From Clostridiaceae bacterium (lineage in GTDB: Bacteria > Bacillota > Clostridia > Acetivibrionales > DUMC01), in contig DUMC01000019.1 of assembly GCA_012840075.1 (NCBI GenBank), positions 1 to 64,000 of the forward strand: a stretch of 64,000 nucleotides of DNA, in the 5' to 3' direction. The position numbers were made by a program, and so were the translations under genes. The notes below the pieces were generated by a model. The model had not been told where the DNA came from, searched no databases, and saw only the letters and a list, made by a program, of their open reading frames with translations. Positions 10,844-21,140 of the stretch are shown one piece after another. Every line of letters begins with the position of its first letter. Positions within the stretch are counted from its first letter, which is position 1.

Positions 10844-11045
10844 ATTAAGACAAAAAACTCAACAAGAATTAAATCAAGAATTACAAGAATTAAAAGCCGA
10901 ATTATTTAAATTGCGTTTTCAGCATGCTACAAATCAGCTTGATAATACAATGAGATTAAGAGAAGTCAAAAGAGATATTGCAAGAGTTAAGACGATAATG
11001 AGGGAAAGAGAGTTAAAGGAATTAAAGGAAAAATCGTCTAAGTAG
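10830..11045 (+). CDS. rpmC: 50S ribosomal protein L29
   Basis: 71 residues, a helical hairpin ([19 protein letters not shown] then [20 protein letters not shown]). ATG 10830 has GGGTGGTG 6 bases upstream. The GTG codons at 10818 and 10821 lie in that binding site. It overlaps the end of rplP by 14 bases. Confidence 0.95.
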   Translation: MKASELRQKTQQELNQELQELKAELFKLRFQHATNQLDNTMRLREVKRDIARVKTIMRERELKELKEKSSK

Positions 11046-11114
11046 TATGCTTCCTTGGATATAAAGGAAATGTTTTTGCAACAGTAGTGTAGTTAAGAGA
11101 GGAGGAACCTTTAA

Positions 11115-11381
11115 ATGTCATTAAAGGCAGAAAGAGGTAGGAGAAAAACTCGTGTGGGTAAAGTTGTTAGCGATAAAATGGATAAAACAGTAGTAGTGGC
11201 AATTGAAACTGCCAAGAGACATCCGTTATACAAGAAAATAATAAAAAGAACCAAGAAAGTCAAAGCCCACGACGAGAACAATGAATGCCGTGAAGGCGAC
11301 AAAGTATTGATTATGGAAACTCGGCCGTTAAGTAGGGAAAAAAGATGGCGAGTTGTTGAAATTATAGAAAAGGCTAAGTAA
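11115..11381 (+). CDS. rpsQ: 30S ribosomal protein S17
   Basis: 88 residues. [20 protein letters not shown] and the [20 protein letters not shown] segment are diagnostic. It is a primary 16S rRNA binder. GAGAGGAGGAAC precedes the ATG. Confidence 0.97.
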   Translation: MSLKAERGRRKTRVGKVVSDKMDKTVVVAIETAKRHPLYKKIIKRTKKVKAHDENNECREGDKVLIMETRPLSREKRWRVVEIIEKAK

Positions 11382-11421
11382 ATTAATTGCATTCGGTGAG
11401 TTCGGGAAGGGAGGAATTAGA

Positions 11422-11790
11422 ATGATACAGGCTCAAACAAGGCTTAAAGTAGCAGACAACACCGGAGCAAAAGAAGTAATGTGCATAAAGGTGCTAGGCG
11501 GAACCAAGAAAAAGTATGCAAATATAGGTGACATTATAGTAGCTTCGGTTAAAAATGCAACGCCTGGCGGAGTTGTAAAAAAAGGTGAAGTTGTTAGATG
11601 TGTGATAGTAAGATCCAAAAAAGGTCTCAGAAGATCAGATGGTTCATATATAAAATTTGATGAAAATGCAGCAGTAATAATAAGAGAAGATAACAATCCA
11701 AGAGGGACTCGTATATTTGGTCCTGTTGCCAGGGAGTTAAGAGAAAAAGATTTCATGAAGATTTTATCTCTCGCACCTGAAGTTCTATAA
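11422..11790 (+). CDS. rplN: 50S ribosomal protein L14
   Basis: 122 residues, the exact usual length. It starts [20 protein letters not shown] and contains [21 protein letters not shown]14 forms an intersubunit bridge and is the binding site of the silencing factor RsfS. Confidence 0.98.
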   Translation: MIQAQTRLKVADNTGAKEVMCIKVLGGTKKKYANIGDIIVASVKNATPGGVVKKGEVVRCVIVRSKKGLRRSDGSYIKFDENAAVIIREDNNPRGTRIFGPVARELREKDFMKILSLAPEVL

Positions 11791-11804
11791 TGAAGGAGGC
11801 GGAA

Positions 11805-12155
11805 ATGGTGGCTAATAAAGTACATGTTAAGTCCGGAGATACAGTGATTGTTCTTTCCGGTAAGGACAGAGGTAAGAAAGGAAAAGTATTGAAAGTCATA
11901 CCGAAAGAACAAAGAGTTATCGTAGAAGGTGTGAATATAGTTAAAAAGCATCAAAAACCAAGAGGTCAGTTCCAACAAGGTGGTATAATTGAAACAGAAG
12001 CACCGATACACAGTTCGAATGTGATGCTGGTATGTCCAAGGTGCAACAAACCTACAAAGATAGCTAAACAGATATCGGAAGACGGCCAAAAATCAAGGGT
12101 CTGCAAGAAATGCAAAGAAGTAATAGATGTAATAAAGGAAGCAAAGAAAGAATAA
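11805..12155 (+). CDS. rplX: 50S ribosomal protein L24
   Basis: 116 residues with an N-terminal KOW motif ([20 protein letters not shown]). AAGGAGG at 11793-11799 fits a start at ATG 11805 or GTG 11808. The ATG at 11790 overlaps the rplN stop and lies before the binding site. A CPRC...CKKC pair near residues 78-107 forms a zinc-ribbon-like motif seen in some L24 proteins. Confidence 0.96.
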   Translation: MVANKVHVKSGDTVIVLSGKDRGKKGKVLKVIPKEQRVIVEGVNIVKKHQKPRGQFQQGGIIETEAPIHSSNVMLVCPRCNKPTKIAKQISEDGQKSRVCKKCKEVIDVIKEAKKE

Positions 12156-12180
12156 TGCATCCTTGGAAGGAGGTTAAGGA

Positions 12181-12723
12181 ATGAACAGGCTGAAGGAAAA
12201 GTATGTCAAAGAAGTGATCCCGTATTTACAAGAAAAGTTTAAATATAAAAATCCAATGCAAGTTCCAAAGCTAGAAAAGATAGTAATAAACATGGGTGTT
12301 GGAGATGCAAAGGAAAATCCAAAAGCGATAGATGCGGCTGTGAACGATTTGTCACTCATAGCAGGTCAAAGACCTGTAGTGACAAAAGCAAAAAAATCAG
12401 TTGCAGCATTTAAAGTCAGACAAGGAATGAGCATTGGATGCAAAGTTACTCTTCGCGGACAAAGAATGTATGAATTTGCTGATAAGTTGTTTAATGTTGC
12501 ATTGCCGCGTGTAAGGGACTTTAGAGGAGTTTCCGTTAATTCATTTGACGGTAGAGGAAATTATACTCTCGGAATAAGAGAACAATTAATTTTCCCGGAA
12601 ATCGTATATGATCAAGTTGAAAAAGTAAGAGGCATGGAAATAACTTTTGTAACAACAGCAAAGACTGATGAAGAAGCAAAAGAGCTTTTAAGCCAGTTAG
12701 GAATGCCGTTTAGCCATAGTTAA
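12181..12723 (+). CDS. rplE: 50S ribosomal protein L5
   Basis: 180 residues. [40 protein letters not shown] and the final GMPF are conserved. L5 binds 5S rRNA and the P-site tRNA. AAGGAGG precedes the ATG. Confidence 0.98.
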   Translation: MNRLKEKYVKEVIPYLQEKFKYKNPMQVPKLEKIVINMGVGDAKENPKAIDAAVNDLSLIAGQRPVVTKAKKSVAAFKVRQGMSIGCKVTLRGQRMYEFADKLFNVALPRVRDFRGVSVNSFDGRGNYTLGIREQLIFPEIVYDQVEKVRGMEITFVTTAKTDEEAKELLSQLGMPFSHS

Positions 12724-12741
12724 CAAGGAGGGGATTTGTGC

Positions 12742-12927
12742 GTGGCAAAAAAATCATTAATCGCCAAGCAAAAAAGGGCACCGAAATTTAAAACAAGAGC
12801 TTACAACAGATGCAAAATTTGTGGTAGACCACATGCTTATATGAGAAAATACGGAATATGCCGTTTGTGTTTCAGGGATCTTGCTTATAAGGGACAAATA
12901 CCCGGTGTCAAAAAGGCAAGCTGGTAG
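12742..12927 (+). CDS. rpsN: 30S ribosomal protein S14, zinc-binding type
   Basis: 61 residues. [20 protein letters not shown] supplies two CxxC pairs, so this is the short zinc-containing form. A zinc-free paralogue, if there is one, lies elsewhere. The start is GTG 12742, with AAGGAGGGG 8 bases upstream. The in-frame TTG at 12736 is too close to that site. Confidence 0.97.
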   Translation: MAKKSLIAKQKRAPKFKTRAYNRCKICGRPHAYMRKYGICRLCFRDLAYKGQIPGVKKASW

Positions 12928-12960
12928 TTGAGGAATGTTTGAAAAAAGGAGGTAGGGCAC

Positions 12961-13359
12961 ATGCAAGTAACTGATGCTATTGCCGATATGTTGACAAGGA
13001 TAAGAAATGCATGCAATGCTAAGCATGAAACTGTAGACATACCGGCTTCTAACATGAAAAAGGAAATAGCTAATATTCTTCTCAGAGAAGGATATGTCAA
13101 GAATGTACAGGTTATAGAAGACGGAAAACAAGGTATAATAAGGATCACTTTGAAATATACACCGGATAAGAAGAGCGTTATTACTGGATTAAAGAGAATA
13201 AGTAAGCCGGGATTAAGGGTATATGCCGGTAAAGATGAACTTCCAAGAGTTCTTGGAGGATTAGGAATAGCCATAATATCTACATCAAAAGGCATCGTAA
13301 CTGATAAAGAAGCAAGAAAAAACGGTGTAGGCGGAGAAGTCTTGGCATTTGTATGGTAA
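12961..13359 (+). CDS. rpsH: 30S ribosomal protein S8
   Basis: 132 residues. [20 protein letters not shown] at the start and [20 protein letters not shown] near the end are typical. S8 binds 16S rRNA and in some bacteria represses the spc operon. An AT-rich gap of 118 bases follows before rplF. Confidence 0.98.
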   Translation: MQVTDAIADMLTRIRNACNAKHETVDIPASNMKKEIANILLREGYVKNVQVIEDGKQGIIRITLKYTPDKKSVITGLKRISKPGLRVYAGKDELPRVLGGLGIAIISTSKGIVTDKEARKNGVGGEVLAFVW

Positions 13360-13477
13360 ATAACAACATTATTATTAGAGTATTGTAAATAATATTGTAA
13401 ATAAAAAAAATTAAAATAAGATTAAGATTCTGAAAAGGGTGAGAAAATCACTCATAATTTAAGAACGGGAGGTAAAT

Positions 13478-14029
13478 ATGTCTAGAATAGGAAGATTACC
13501 AATTGAAATTCCAAAGGACGTTACTGTTACAATCAACGGAAATACAGTAACGGTTAAAGGTCCAAAAGGAAGTTTAACAAAAGAATTTCATAAAGACATG
13601 AAAATAGAGAAAGAAGATAACAAGATAATTGTAAAAAGACCAACAGACGATAAATTTCACAAGTCTTTGCACGGATTGACCAGAAGTCTGATTAACAATA
13701 TGATAATCGGTGTGACGCAAGGATTCCAAAAAGGTCTTGATATTAAGGGTGTTGGATATAGAGCTCAAAAACAAGGAAAGAAGTTAATCATGAATCTGGG
13801 GTACTCTCATCCCGTAGAATTCGAAGAACCGGAAGGTATTACCATAGAAGTTCCTGCACCTAACAAGATTATTGTAAAAGGCTGCGACAAGCAGTTGGTA
13901 GGTGAATGTGCAGCAAAGATAAGAAGTAAAAGAGTACCATCTGCTTATCTTTCTAATAATGATATTAAAGGTATTAAATATGAAGACGAAATCGTCAGAA
14001 CTAAGGTAGGAAAAGCAGGAGCTAAATAA
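13478..14029 (+). CDS. rplF: 50S ribosomal protein L6
   Basis: 183 residues. [20 protein letters not shown] at the start and the C-terminal GKGI-type loop region ([20 protein letters not shown]) mark L6, which lies near the sarcin-ricin loop. GGGAGG precedes the ATG. Confidence 0.97.
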   Translation: MSRIGRLPIEIPKDVTVTINGNTVTVKGPKGSLTKEFHKDMKIEKEDNKIIVKRPTDDKFHKSLHGLTRSLINNMIIGVTQGFQKGLDIKGVGYRAQKQGKKLIMNLGYSHPVEFEEPEGITIEVPAPNKIIVKGCDKQLVGECAAKIRSKRVPSAYLSNNDIKGIKYEDEIVRTKVGKAGAK

Positions 14030-14067
14030 TTAGGGAGAAGAGATAGCCAGAAGGGAGTTTGGTGTTT

Positions 14068-14436
14068 ATGATGAGAAAAGTAAATAGAAATAAAGAAAGG
14101 ATTAGAAGACATTTAAGAGTAAGAAAAAAGGTTTTTGGAACCAGTGAAAGACCTAGACTGAATGTGTTTAGAAGCCATAAACATATATATGCTCAAATTA
14201 TAGATGATAGCGCCGGACATACTCTTGTAGCTGCATCTACGCTTGATCCTTTGTTAAAGGGAAAAATCAAGAACGGCGGAAATAAGGAAGCTGCACGTGA
14301 AGTAGGTAAGCTCATTGCAACTAAAGCTTTGGAAAAAGGAATTAAGCAAGTTGTCTTTGATCGTGGGGGTTATATATACCACGGAAGAGTAAAAGAACTT
14401 GCGGAAGCAGCAAGAGAAGCCGGATTAGATTTCTAG
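14068..14436 (+). CDS. rplR: 50S ribosomal protein L18
   Basis: 122 residues. [18 protein letters not shown] and [20 protein letters not shown] are conserved. L18 brings 5S rRNA to the large subunit. AAGGGAG at 14051-14057 favours ATG 14068. TTG 14059 and GTG 14062 are too close to it. Confidence 0.96.
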   Translation: MMRKVNRNKERIRRHLRVRKKVFGTSERPRLNVFRSHKHIYAQIIDDSAGHTLVAASTLDPLLKGKIKNGGNKEAAREVGKLIATKALEKGIKQVVFDRGGYIYHGRVKELAEAAREAGLDF

Positions 14437-14451
14437 AAGGAGGGAAGGAAA

Positions 14452-14958
14452 TTGCAACGACAACGAATTGATCCAAACGCATTGGAACTTAAGGAAAAGG
14501 TTGTTAACATAAGCAGAGTTGCAAAGGTAGTAAAAGGTGGAAAGAATTTTCGCTTTACAGCCTTGGTGGTTGTAGGAAATGAAAATGGTTATGTAGGCGC
14601 AGGTTTAGGAAAAGCTGCTGAAATACCTGATGCTATTAGAAAAGGCATTGAAGATGCGAAGAAAAACTTAATAAGAGTGGCTTTAGTAGGAACCACAATA
14701 CCTCATGAAGTAATCGGAGAATTCGGGGCAGGAAAAGTTCTGTTAAAGCCTGCCGGGGAAGGTACCGGAGTTATTGCAGGCGGACCGGTAAGAGCTGTTC
14801 TTGAATTAGCTGGTATTAGAAATATAAGGACGAAGTCCTTGGGTTCCAATAATCCGATAAACATGGTTAGAGCAACTATTGAAGGTCTTTCCCGGTTAAG
14901 AACAGCAGAAGAGGTAGCAAAGCTCCGTAGTAAGAAAGCAGAAGAGATACTTAACTAG
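14452..14958 (+). CDS. rpsE: 30S ribosomal protein S5
   Basis: 168 residues with a TTG start after [28 protein letters not shown] and [20 protein letters not shown] are the conserved regions. S5 lies at the mRNA entry channel and contributes to decoding accuracy. The gene ends 12 bases before rpmD. Confidence 0.97.
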   Translation: MQRQRIDPNALELKEKVVNISRVAKVVKGGKNFRFTALVVVGNENGYVGAGLGKAAEIPDAIRKGIEDAKKNLIRVALVGTTIPHEVIGEFGAGKVLLKPAGEGTGVIAGGPVRAVLELAGIRNIRTKSLGSNNPINMVRATIEGLSRLRTAEEVAKLRSKKAEEILN

Positions 14959-14970
14959 GAGGGAACTTAA

Positions 14971-15150
14971 GTGGGTAAGTTAAAAATAACTTTAAAGAAG
15001 AGTATGGCTGGTCAAAGTAAAGACCAGATAGCAACGGTTAAAGCACTTGGACTTAAAAAAATAGGATCAACTGTAGAACATGAAGATACTCCTTCAATCA
15101 GGGGTATGATTAAAAAGGTTGAGCACCTTGTAAGTGTAGAAGAAATTTGA
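14971..15150 (+). CDS. rpmD: 50S ribosomal protein L30
   Basis: A GTG start after TAGGAGGGAAC gives a 59-residue protein beginning [19 protein letters not shown], with [19 protein letters not shown] in the middle. Length and sequence fit bacterial L30, and the position between rpsE and rplO is standard. At under 60 codons it is easily missed by ORF length filters. Confidence 0.96.
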   Translation: MGKLKITLKKSMAGQSKDQIATVKALGLKKIGSTVEHEDTPSIRGMIKKVEHLVSVEEI

Positions 15151-15164
15151 GGGAGGTATAGGAC

Positions 15165-15608
15165 GTGAAATTATATGAATTGAAACCTGTTCCTGGTTCA
15201 AAAACACGTCCCTTCAGAAAAGGAAGAGGACCCGGTTCAGGAAACGGTAAAACCAGCGGCAGAGGCCATAAAGGTCAAAAATCCAGATCCGGCGGCGGAG
15301 TAAGAATTGGATTTGAAGGCGGTCAGATGCCTCTTTACAGAAGACTTCCCAAAAGAGGTTTTAACAACAAGAAATTTGCAAAAGAATATGTGGAAGTTAA
15401 ATTGTGCGATCTGAATGTATTTGAAGATGGCACTATTGTAAACAATGAATTATTACTAAAAAGCGGTTTGGTTAAAGACATAAAGGACGGAGTAGTTATA
15501 TTGGGCAATGGAGAACTTAACAAGAAGCTAACAGTGCAAGCTGCAAGATTTACTAAATCAGCAGCCGAAAAGATCGAAGCTGCAGGAGGAAAGGTCGAGG
15601 TGGTATAA
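15165..15608 (+). CDS. rplO: 50S ribosomal protein L15
   Basis: 147 residues from GTG 15165, with GGGAGG 8 bases upstream. [20 protein letters not shown] is the Gly/Arg-rich N-terminal tail that threads into 23S rRNA. It ends one base before secY starts. Confidence 0.97.
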   Translation: MKLYELKPVPGSKTRPFRKGRGPGSGNGKTSGRGHKGQKSRSGGGVRIGFEGGQMPLYRRLPKRGFNNKKFAKEYVEVKLCDLNVFEDGTIVNNELLLKSGLVKDIKDGVVILGNGELNKKLTVQAARFTKSAAEKIEAAGGKVEVV

Positions 15609-15609
15609 A

Positions 15610-16902
15610 ATGGGTGGTGTGCTTCAAACACTAAGAAACGCCTGGAATATAAGAGATTTGCGGAAAAGAATTATATTTACGGTATTAATGTTAATAGTAT
15701 TTAGATTGGGTTCATTTATTCCTGTACCGTGGATAAATGCAGAGAAGTTTTCAAGTATCATCAAGCAAGGAGGACAACTATTTACATTCCTTGATATCAT
15801 CGCAGGTGGAGCGCTTTCTAATGTTACAATTTTTGCAATGAGCATACAACCCTATATTAACTCCTCGATTATAATGCAGCTTCTTACTATCGCAATACCA
15901 CAGCTAGAAAAACTTGCCAAAGAAGGAGAAGAAGGAAGAAAAAAGCTTGCCCAATATACAAGATACGGAACGGTTGTGTTGGCCTTTTTACAAGCTACAG
16001 CACTTTATTTTGGCATGAGATCTGCTGTGACTCCCGGAAGTCCTGTATTAAGCTATATTACCATAACTTTTGCTTTTACTGCAGGAACAGCCTTTTTAAT
16101 GTGGTTGGGTGAGCAAATAACCGAGCATGGAATAGGCAACGGAATATCGATGCTTATATTTGCCGGTATAGTCTCCAGAGCACCGCAAGCTGTTATCGGA
16201 ATAATACAGCTATATATAGGTCAAGCTTTTGGAACAGGTATAATTGGTATTCTTTCGATATTGATTATAATAGCAATATTTGTAATCGTTATAGCCGCTG
16301 TAATATGGGTACAAGAAGCTGAAAGAAGAATACCTATACAATACGCTAAAAGAATTGTAGGACGCAGGGTCTATGGTGGACAGAGTACTCATTTGCCGAT
16401 TAAAGTAAACATGGCAGGAGTTTTGCCAATAATATTTGCAATGTCAATAATGGCTTTTCCTTCAACTATAGTTAGCCTTTTTGCGCCGAATTCAACAAAC
16501 AAATTTGTGTTGTGGATAAAAGATGCACAACAGACTGTATTTTATGCAATAATATACGCATTCTTAATAATATTCTTTACTTTCTTCTACACCATGACAC
16601 AATTTAACCCAATAGAAATAGCTAATAATATGAAGAAAAACGGCGGCTTTATACCCGGAATAAGACCAGGAAAGCCAACTTCGGATTATATTTCAAAGGT
16701 TTTAAACCGGATAACATGGTTCGGAGGACTCTTCCTTGCTGCAATAACACTGTTGCCAAATTTGCTGGGGGTAATATTTAGGATACAGGGAATTTGGTTT
16801 AGCGGTTCAGCTTTGTTAATACTTGTTGGTGTAGCAATGGAGGTTATTAGGCAAATAGAAGCTCATATGATAATGAGAAATTACAAGGGATTTCTTGAGT
16901 AA
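15610..16902 (+). CDS. secY: protein translocase subunit SecY
   Basis: 430 residues with ten predicted membrane helices. SecY is the channel of the Sec translocon through which the secreted proteins in this window (for example the one at 30718) would pass. Recognisable segments are LRKRIIFTVLMLIVFRLGSF, the YINSSIIMQLL plug-side helix and RRIPIQYAKRIVGRR in the cytoplasmic loop. It is packed directly behind rplO in the usual spc-operon position. Confidence 0.98.
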   Translation: MGGVLQTLRNAWNIRDLRKRIIFTVLMLIVFRLGSFIPVPWINAEKFSSIIKQGGQLFTFLDIIAGGALSNVTIFAMSIQPYINSSIIMQLLTIAIPQLEKLAKEGEEGRKKLAQYTRYGTVVLAFLQATALYFGMRSAVTPGSPVLSYITITFAFTAGTAFLMWLGEQITEHGIGNGISMLIFAGIVSRAPQAVIGIIQLYIGQAFGTGIIGILSILIIIAIFVIVIAAVIWVQEAERRIPIQYAKRIVGRRVYGGQSTHLPIKVNMAGVLPIIFAMSIMAFPSTIVSLFAPNSTNKFVLWIKDAQQTVFYAIIYAFLIIFFTFFYTMTQFNPIEIANNMKKNGGFIPGIRPGKPTSDYISKVLNRITWFGGLFLAAITLLPNLLGVIFRIQGIWFSGSALLILVGVAMEVIRQIEAHMIMRNYKGFLE

Positions 16903-16938
16903 TGGCTGAAATTCCCTGGAAGCGAGGTTGATTAATTT

Positions 16939-17586
16939 ATGAGATTGGTTTTACTGGGTGCTCCAGGTGCAGGAAAAGGAACACAGGCAGACATACTAAA
17001 AGAAAAATTTGGAATACCGCATATCTCAACCGGAGATATATTCAGAAGCAATATTAAAAACAACACCGAATTAGGAAAAAAAGCTAAAGAGTATATTGAA
17101 AAGGGTCTGCTTGTACCTGATGAAATTACGGTTAATATTGTAAAAAACAGGCTGGAGGAAGAAGACTGCAAGAGGGGATTTATACTCGATGGATTTCCCA
17201 GGACAATCCCTCAAGCGGAATTTCTTGATAAGATACTTGCAGAATTAAATATGAACCTTGATTATGTTCTGAATATACATGTACCTGATGAAGAACTTGT
17301 TAAAAGACTTTCAGGAAGAAGAGTATGTCAGAAATGCGGAAAAAGCTATCATGTAATATATAATCCTCCTTCGCTGGAAAATATTTGTGATGATTGTGGT
17401 TCTAATTTGATACAACGTGATGATGATAAGGAAGAAACCGTTTTGAATAGGCTTAAAACATATCATCAACAAACTGAACCTCTAATTGAGTATTATAAGA
17501 ACCAGGGAAAGCTTGTGACAGCAATTGGCCAGGAAAAGATAGAAGATACAACAAAAGAAGTTTTGAAAGCTCTAGGTGTTAATTGA
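16939..17586 (+). CDS. adk: adenylate kinase, zinc-LID type
   Basis: 215 residues. It interconverts ATP and AMP with two ADP. GAPGAGKGTQ is the P-loop, and DGFPRTIPQAE is the conserved AMP-site segment. The LID domain has four cysteines (CQKC and CDDC), so it binds zinc, as in many Gram-positive adenylate kinases. It sits between secY and map as in Bacillus. Confidence 0.98.
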   Translation: MRLVLLGAPGAGKGTQADILKEKFGIPHISTGDIFRSNIKNNTELGKKAKEYIEKGLLVPDEITVNIVKNRLEEEDCKRGFILDGFPRTIPQAEFLDKILAELNMNLDYVLNIHVPDEELVKRLSGRRVCQKCGKSYHVIYNPPSLENICDDCGSNLIQRDDDKEETVLNRLKTYHQQTEPLIEYYKNQGKLVTAIGQEKIEDTTKEVLKALGVN

Positions 17587-17587
17587 A

Positions 17588-18352
17588 ATGATTATAATTA
17601 AGTCGCAACATGAAATCGATATAATGCGAAAAGCAGGAGAAATAACCGCTATCACACTTGAAAAGATTAGAGAAGTAATATCTCCAGGTGTAACAACCGG
17701 TGACCTCGACAGAATAGCGGAAGAGTATATTAGATCCCGTGGAGCAATACCTTCTTTTAAAGGGTATGCCGGTATGCCGGGAGCAATGAAATTTCCGGCG
17801 AGTATATGTGCATCCGTTAATAATGAAGTAGTTCATGGCATACCTGGTCCAAGAAGGCTGGAAGAAGGAGATATAATCAGCATCGATGTAGGTGTTTTCT
17901 TTAACGGATATCATGGAGATGCAGCAAGGACTTACCCTGTAGGCAAAATATCGGAAAAAGCTGAAAAACTTATTAGGGTAACAGAAGAAAGCTTTTTTGA
18001 AGGTATAAAGCATGCTGTAGAAGGGAAAAGAATAGTTGATATTTCCGGTGCAATTCAAAGATATGTGGAAAAGCATGGTTTTTCTGTAGTAAGGGATTAT
18101 GTAGGTCATGGAATAGGAAGGGAAATGCACGAAGCGCCACAGGTACCTAATTACCGTACGAGAGAGAGAGGTCCCCGGTTGCAAAAAGGTATCACTCTAG
18201 CAGTTGAGCCGATGGTCAATGAGGGTAGTTACAAAGTTAAGATTCTTGATAATAAATGGACGGTAGTAACCGCTGACGGAAGTCTGTCAGCACATTATGA
18301 AAATACAATAGTAATAACTGAAGGTGAGCCGAAGATATTGACCATTCTTTAA
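17588..18352 (+). CDS. map: methionine aminopeptidase type I
   Basis: 254 residues. It removes the initiator methionine from new proteins. The metal ligands are visible: two Asp in SIDVGVFFNGYHGDAARTYP, His in YVGHGIGREMHEAP, and two Glu in AVEPMVNEG and near HYENTIVIT. ATG 17588 lies after AGGTG. The in-frame GTG 17576 would overlap adk. Confidence 0.97.
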   Translation: MIIIKSQHEIDIMRKAGEITAITLEKIREVISPGVTTGDLDRIAEEYIRSRGAIPSFKGYAGMPGAMKFPASICASVNNEVVHGIPGPRRLEEGDIISIDVGVFFNGYHGDAARTYPVGKISEKAEKLIRVTEESFFEGIKHAVEGKRIVDISGAIQRYVEKHGFSVVRDYVGHGIGREMHEAPQVPNYRTRERGPRLQKGITLAVEPMVNEGSYKVKILDNKWTVVTADGSLSAHYENTIVITEGEPKILTIL

Positions 18353-18421
18353 TAATGGTATATAATATATATATTTGCCTGGTTTATTAACTGCAGGTCA
18401 TGCAAACAGAGGTGAAATAGA

Positions 18422-18700
18422 ATGAAGTTTACTCCTGGAGAGTTGGTAATTTCGAAAGCAGGAAGAGATGCCGGCAGAGTGTTTGTGGTTGTTAAGAATG
18501 TTGACGAGAATTATGTGTTGATTTCGGATGGCGACCTTAGAAAAATTGAAAAACCTAAAAAAAAGAAAATAAAACATATAGAGTCTTGCGGAATAATAAT
18601 TGACTCTATAAAAGAAAGATTGGAAAATAATATTAGGGTGACAAATGCTGATATTAGAAAGCAAATTAAAGCATATACCCTAAACGACAAGGAGGTTTGA
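18422..18700 (+). CDS. KOW-domain RNA-binding protein
   Basis: 92 residues. A KOW-like motif at the start (FTPGELVISKAGRDAGRVFV) resembles that of L14e/L27e-type ribosomal proteins. A lysine-rich stretch (KPKKKKIKHI) follows. Such genes are regularly found between map and infA in Clostridia, and a ribosome-associated role is assumed but not shown. It stops 3 bases before the infA start, so the two are co-transcribed. Confidence 0.85.
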   Translation: MKFTPGELVISKAGRDAGRVFVVVKNVDENYVLISDGDLRKIEKPKKKKIKHIESCGIIIDSIKERLENNIRVTNADIRKQIKAYTLNDKEV

Positions 18701-18703
18701 ATT

Positions 18704-18922
18704 TTGTCTAAGGAAGGCGTAATAGAAGTTGAAGGAAAAGTAATAGAAGCATTGCCTAATGCAATGTTTTTGGTAGAATTGGATAACGGGCATCGAGTAC
18801 TTGCACATATATCAGGCAAATTAAGAATGAATTTTATAAGAATACTACCTGGAGACAGAGTAAGTCTTGAATTATCTCCTTACGATTTGTCACGCGGAAG
18901 GATCGTGTGGAGATCGAAATGA
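18704..18922 (+). CDS. infA: translation initiation factor IF-1
   Basis: 72 residues from a TTG start with AAGGAGG upstream. The S1-type OB fold is clear ([20 protein letters not shown], then [20 protein letters not shown]). IF-1 occupies the A site during initiation. Confidence 0.98.
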   Translation: MSKEGVIEVEGKVIEALPNAMFLVELDNGHRVLAHISGKLRMNFIRILPGDRVSLELSPYDLSRGRIVWRSK

Positions 18923-19078
18923 TAAAATTGAAGACCTTAAATTGAAAATATAAAATATTTTCTATTTTAAAAATATAAAATATTTCTACACTTAATTAGG
19001 TTAAAAATAATCTTAATTAAGTTAATAATATAAAAATCAAAATTTATTGATTCAAAGAAAGCTTAAGGAGGAATAACA
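18923..19078 (+). other. AT-rich gap between infA and rpmJ
   Basis: Very AT-rich sequence with a repeated AAAATATAAAATATTT motif (about 18946-18988). There is no open frame. It ends with the AAGGAGG of rpmJ. A promoter could be hidden here, but none stands out. Confidence 0.5.
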
Positions 19079-19192
19079 GTGAAGGTAAGACCATCAGTTA
19101 AAGCTATATGTGAAAAATGCAAGATAATTAAAAGAAAAGGAAGAATAAGGGTAATTTGCGAAAATCCAAAGCATAAGCAAAAACAAGGTTAG
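19079..19192 (+). CDS. rpmJ: 50S ribosomal protein L36
   Basis: 37 residues from GTG 19079, after TAAGGAGGAATAACA. It starts [20 protein letters not shown] and has CxxC, a third Cys and a His near the end ([11 protein letters not shown]). This is the zinc-binding form of L36. The gene is too short for most ORF filters. Confidence 0.97.
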   Translation: MKVRPSVKAICEKCKIIKRKGRIRVICENPKHKQKQG

Positions 19193-19264
19193 AACAAGAT
19201 TTGCCGGAGCAAACATTTAAAAATAAAAATATAAAATAAGCGAGAAATAAAGAATACAGATAAA

Positions 19265-19311
19265 AACATCCAGGCGCGGCCGCATGATGATAAATCATGT
19301 ACTGTGATGTT
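19265..19311 (+). promoter_or_regulatory. GC-rich structured element before rpsM
   Basis: In a 250-base AT-rich gap, a compact island contains AACATC/GATGTT arms (19265-19270 with 19306-19311) around an inner CATGAT/ATCATG hairpin (19283-19288 with 19294-19299). GCGGCCGC lies on the 5' side. It probably folds as RNA in the rpsM leader. It is not followed by a T-run, so it is not a terminator. Its function is unknown. Confidence 0.4.
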
Positions 19312-19444
19312 CATATATATTTTATATTTATATATTATATTGTCAAATAAAATTTGTGTTTAACTCAATTTAAATCTAAATATAAATTTTGAAAGTAATA
19401 GAAAATGTATCCATGTTACTTACAATTATGGAGGTGTAAATTTA

Positions 19445-19819
19445 ATGGCGCGTATTGCCGGTGTTGATTTACCCAGGGAAAAAAGGGTAGAAATAGGGCT
19501 GACTTATATATATGGTATTGGCAGATCCACATCAAAGAAGATACTGGAGAAAACAGGCGTAAATCCTGATACCAGGGTAAAAGATCTTACTGATGATGAG
19601 ATAAGCAGACTCAGGGACGTTATTGAAAAAGAGCTTAAAGTAGAGGGAGAATTGAGAAGAGAAGTTGCGCTTAATATAAAGAGACTTATTGAAATAGGAT
19701 GTTATAGAGGAAGAAGACATAGATCAGGTCTCCCTGTAAGAGGTCAAAGAACCAGGACCAATGCAAGAACACGTAAAGGACCCGGAAAAACTGTCGGAGT
19801 CAAGAAAAAGAGTAGTTAA
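19445..19819 (+). CDS. rpsM: 30S ribosomal protein S13
   Basis: 124 residues. [20 protein letters not shown] and [20 protein letters not shown] are characteristic. S13 forms the head-to-50S bridge. TGGAGGTG precedes the ATG. Confidence 0.98.
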   Translation: MARIAGVDLPREKRVEIGLTYIYGIGRSTSKKILEKTGVNPDTRVKDLTDDEISRLRDVIEKELKVEGELRREVALNIKRLIEIGCYRGRRHRSGLPVRGQRTRTNARTRKGPGKTVGVKKKSS

Positions 19820-19837
19820 AAGGAGGTAAGAATCTGA

Positions 19838-20236
19838 ATGGCAAAAGTTGGTGGAAAAAGAACAAGCAGAAAAAGAAAAGAACGCAAAAATATAGATCGT
19901 GGAGCTGCACATATTAGATCCACTTTTAATAATACAATAGTTACAATAACGGATTTAGCAGGAAATGCAGTTTCATGGGCTAGTGCTGGTGCTTTGGGCT
20001 TTAGAGGTTCAAAAAAGAGCACTCCGTTTGCAGCCCAAATGGCAGCAGAAGCAGCAGCGAAAGCAGCTATGGAGCATGGAATGAAGACTGTTGAGGTTTA
20101 CGTAAAGGGACCCGGAGCAGGAAGAGAAGCAGCAATAAGAGCTCTTCAGGCAGCAGGTCTGGAAGTGAGCCTTATTAAAGACGTTACGCCGATTCCGCAT
20201 AACGGATGCAGGCCACCGAAGAGAAGAAGAGTCTAA
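19838..20236 (+). CDS. rpsK: 30S ribosomal protein S11
   Basis: 132 residues. [20 protein letters not shown] and [14 protein letters not shown] at the C-terminus are diagnostic. It lies 18 bases after rpsM and shares its transcript. Confidence 0.98.
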   Translation: MAKVGGKRTSRKRKERKNIDRGAAHIRSTFNNTIVTITDLAGNAVSWASAGALGFRGSKKSTPFAAQMAAEAAAKAAMEHGMKTVEVYVKGPGAGREAAIRALQAAGLEVSLIKDVTPIPHNGCRPPKRRRV

Positions 20237-20378
20237 AAATTGTTGTTAAATAATGTTTGAAATTAGTTAAATTATAAATATAAAATAAAGTATTATAAGT
20301 AGAATATTGTGGTATAAAATTTAAAACAATATGATATAAATATTCAACCTAATATTTAACCAAGATGTTAATTTTTCC

Positions 20379-20412
20379 GATAAGGATTCAATAAGGATTC
20401 CATAAGGATTTG
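20379..20412 (+). repeat. short tandem repeat in the rpsD leader
   Basis: Three adjacent copies of an ATAAGGATTC-like unit of 10-11 bases lie in the 277-base AT-rich gap between rpsK and rpsD. They could be part of a leader for S4 autoregulation, but no convincing fold is visible by eye. Confidence 0.4.
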
Positions 20413-20513
20413 ATTATTATCCTAGAGTAGGAACTAAGATTTATGTTCATCTGATAGAAGATATTAAAATAGCGAAACAGACGAATAGATTCGAATTGGA
20501 GGTGTTAAACCAG

Positions 20514-21140
20514 ATGGCAAGATATATAGGTCCATCTTGCAAATTGTGCCGTAGAGAAGGAGAAAAACTTTTTCTGAAAGGTGAAAAGTGCTATACTGAT
20601 AAGTGTCCTGTTGTCAGGAGACCGTATGCTCCAGGTCAACATGGTCAGCAAAGAAAGAAACTATCCGAATACGGACTGCAATTGAGAGAAAAGCAAAAAG
20701 CCCGTAGATTCTATGGGGTACTTGAAAGCCAATTTAGAAAATATTTTGAAATGGCAAGAGATATGAAGGGTGTTACCGGTGAAAACCTTCTTAAAATATT
20801 GGAAAGCCGTTTAGATAACGTTGTTTACAGATTAGGACTTGCAACATCCAGAGCTGAAGCAAGACAGATTGTAAAACACAATCATATTACCGTAAACGGA
20901 AAAAGAGTTAACATACCTTCATATTTGGTAAGTCCTGGTGACGTTATAGCTGTAACAGAACAAATGAAAAATTCTGAAAGAATGAAAATCATTTTAGAAA
21001 GCACAGGCAACAGGCTGGTACCAAGCTGGTTGGAATTTGACGCCGAAAACTTAGTAGGAAGAGTAGTTTCACTTCCGAATAGAGAAGAAATTGACCTGCC
21101 TGTTAAAGAGCAGTTGATTATTGAGTTGTATTCCAAGTAA
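20514..21140 (+). CDS. rpsD: 30S ribosomal protein S4, zinc-type
   Basis: 208 residues. An N-terminal four-Cys cluster (CKLC, then CYTDKC) is followed by [10 protein letters not shown] and an S4 RNA-binding domain ([20 protein letters not shown]). S4 nucleates 30S assembly and often represses its own operon. ATG 20514 follows GGAGGTG. The TTG at 20496 lies upstream of that site. Confidence 0.98.
   Translation: MARYIGPSCKLCRREGEKLFLKGEKCYTDKCPVVRRPYAPGQHGQQRKKLSEYGLQLREKQKARRFYGVLESQFRKYFEMARDMKGVTGENLLKILESRLDNVVYRLGLATSRAEARQIVKHNHITVNGKRVNIPSYLVSPGDVIAVTEQMKNSERMKIILESTGNRLVPSWLEFDAENLVGRVVSLPNREEIDLPVKEQLIIELYSK

Noticed and set aside
11433-12089. 218-codon minus-strand frame over rplN and rplX
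   Set aside because: It is a shadow of two strongly conserved ribosomal genes, with no ribosome binding site and no family resemblance.
17579-18184. 201-codon minus-strand frame over map
   Set aside because: Composition is Tyr/Phe/Cys-rich antisense translation of a conserved enzyme, so it is not a gene.
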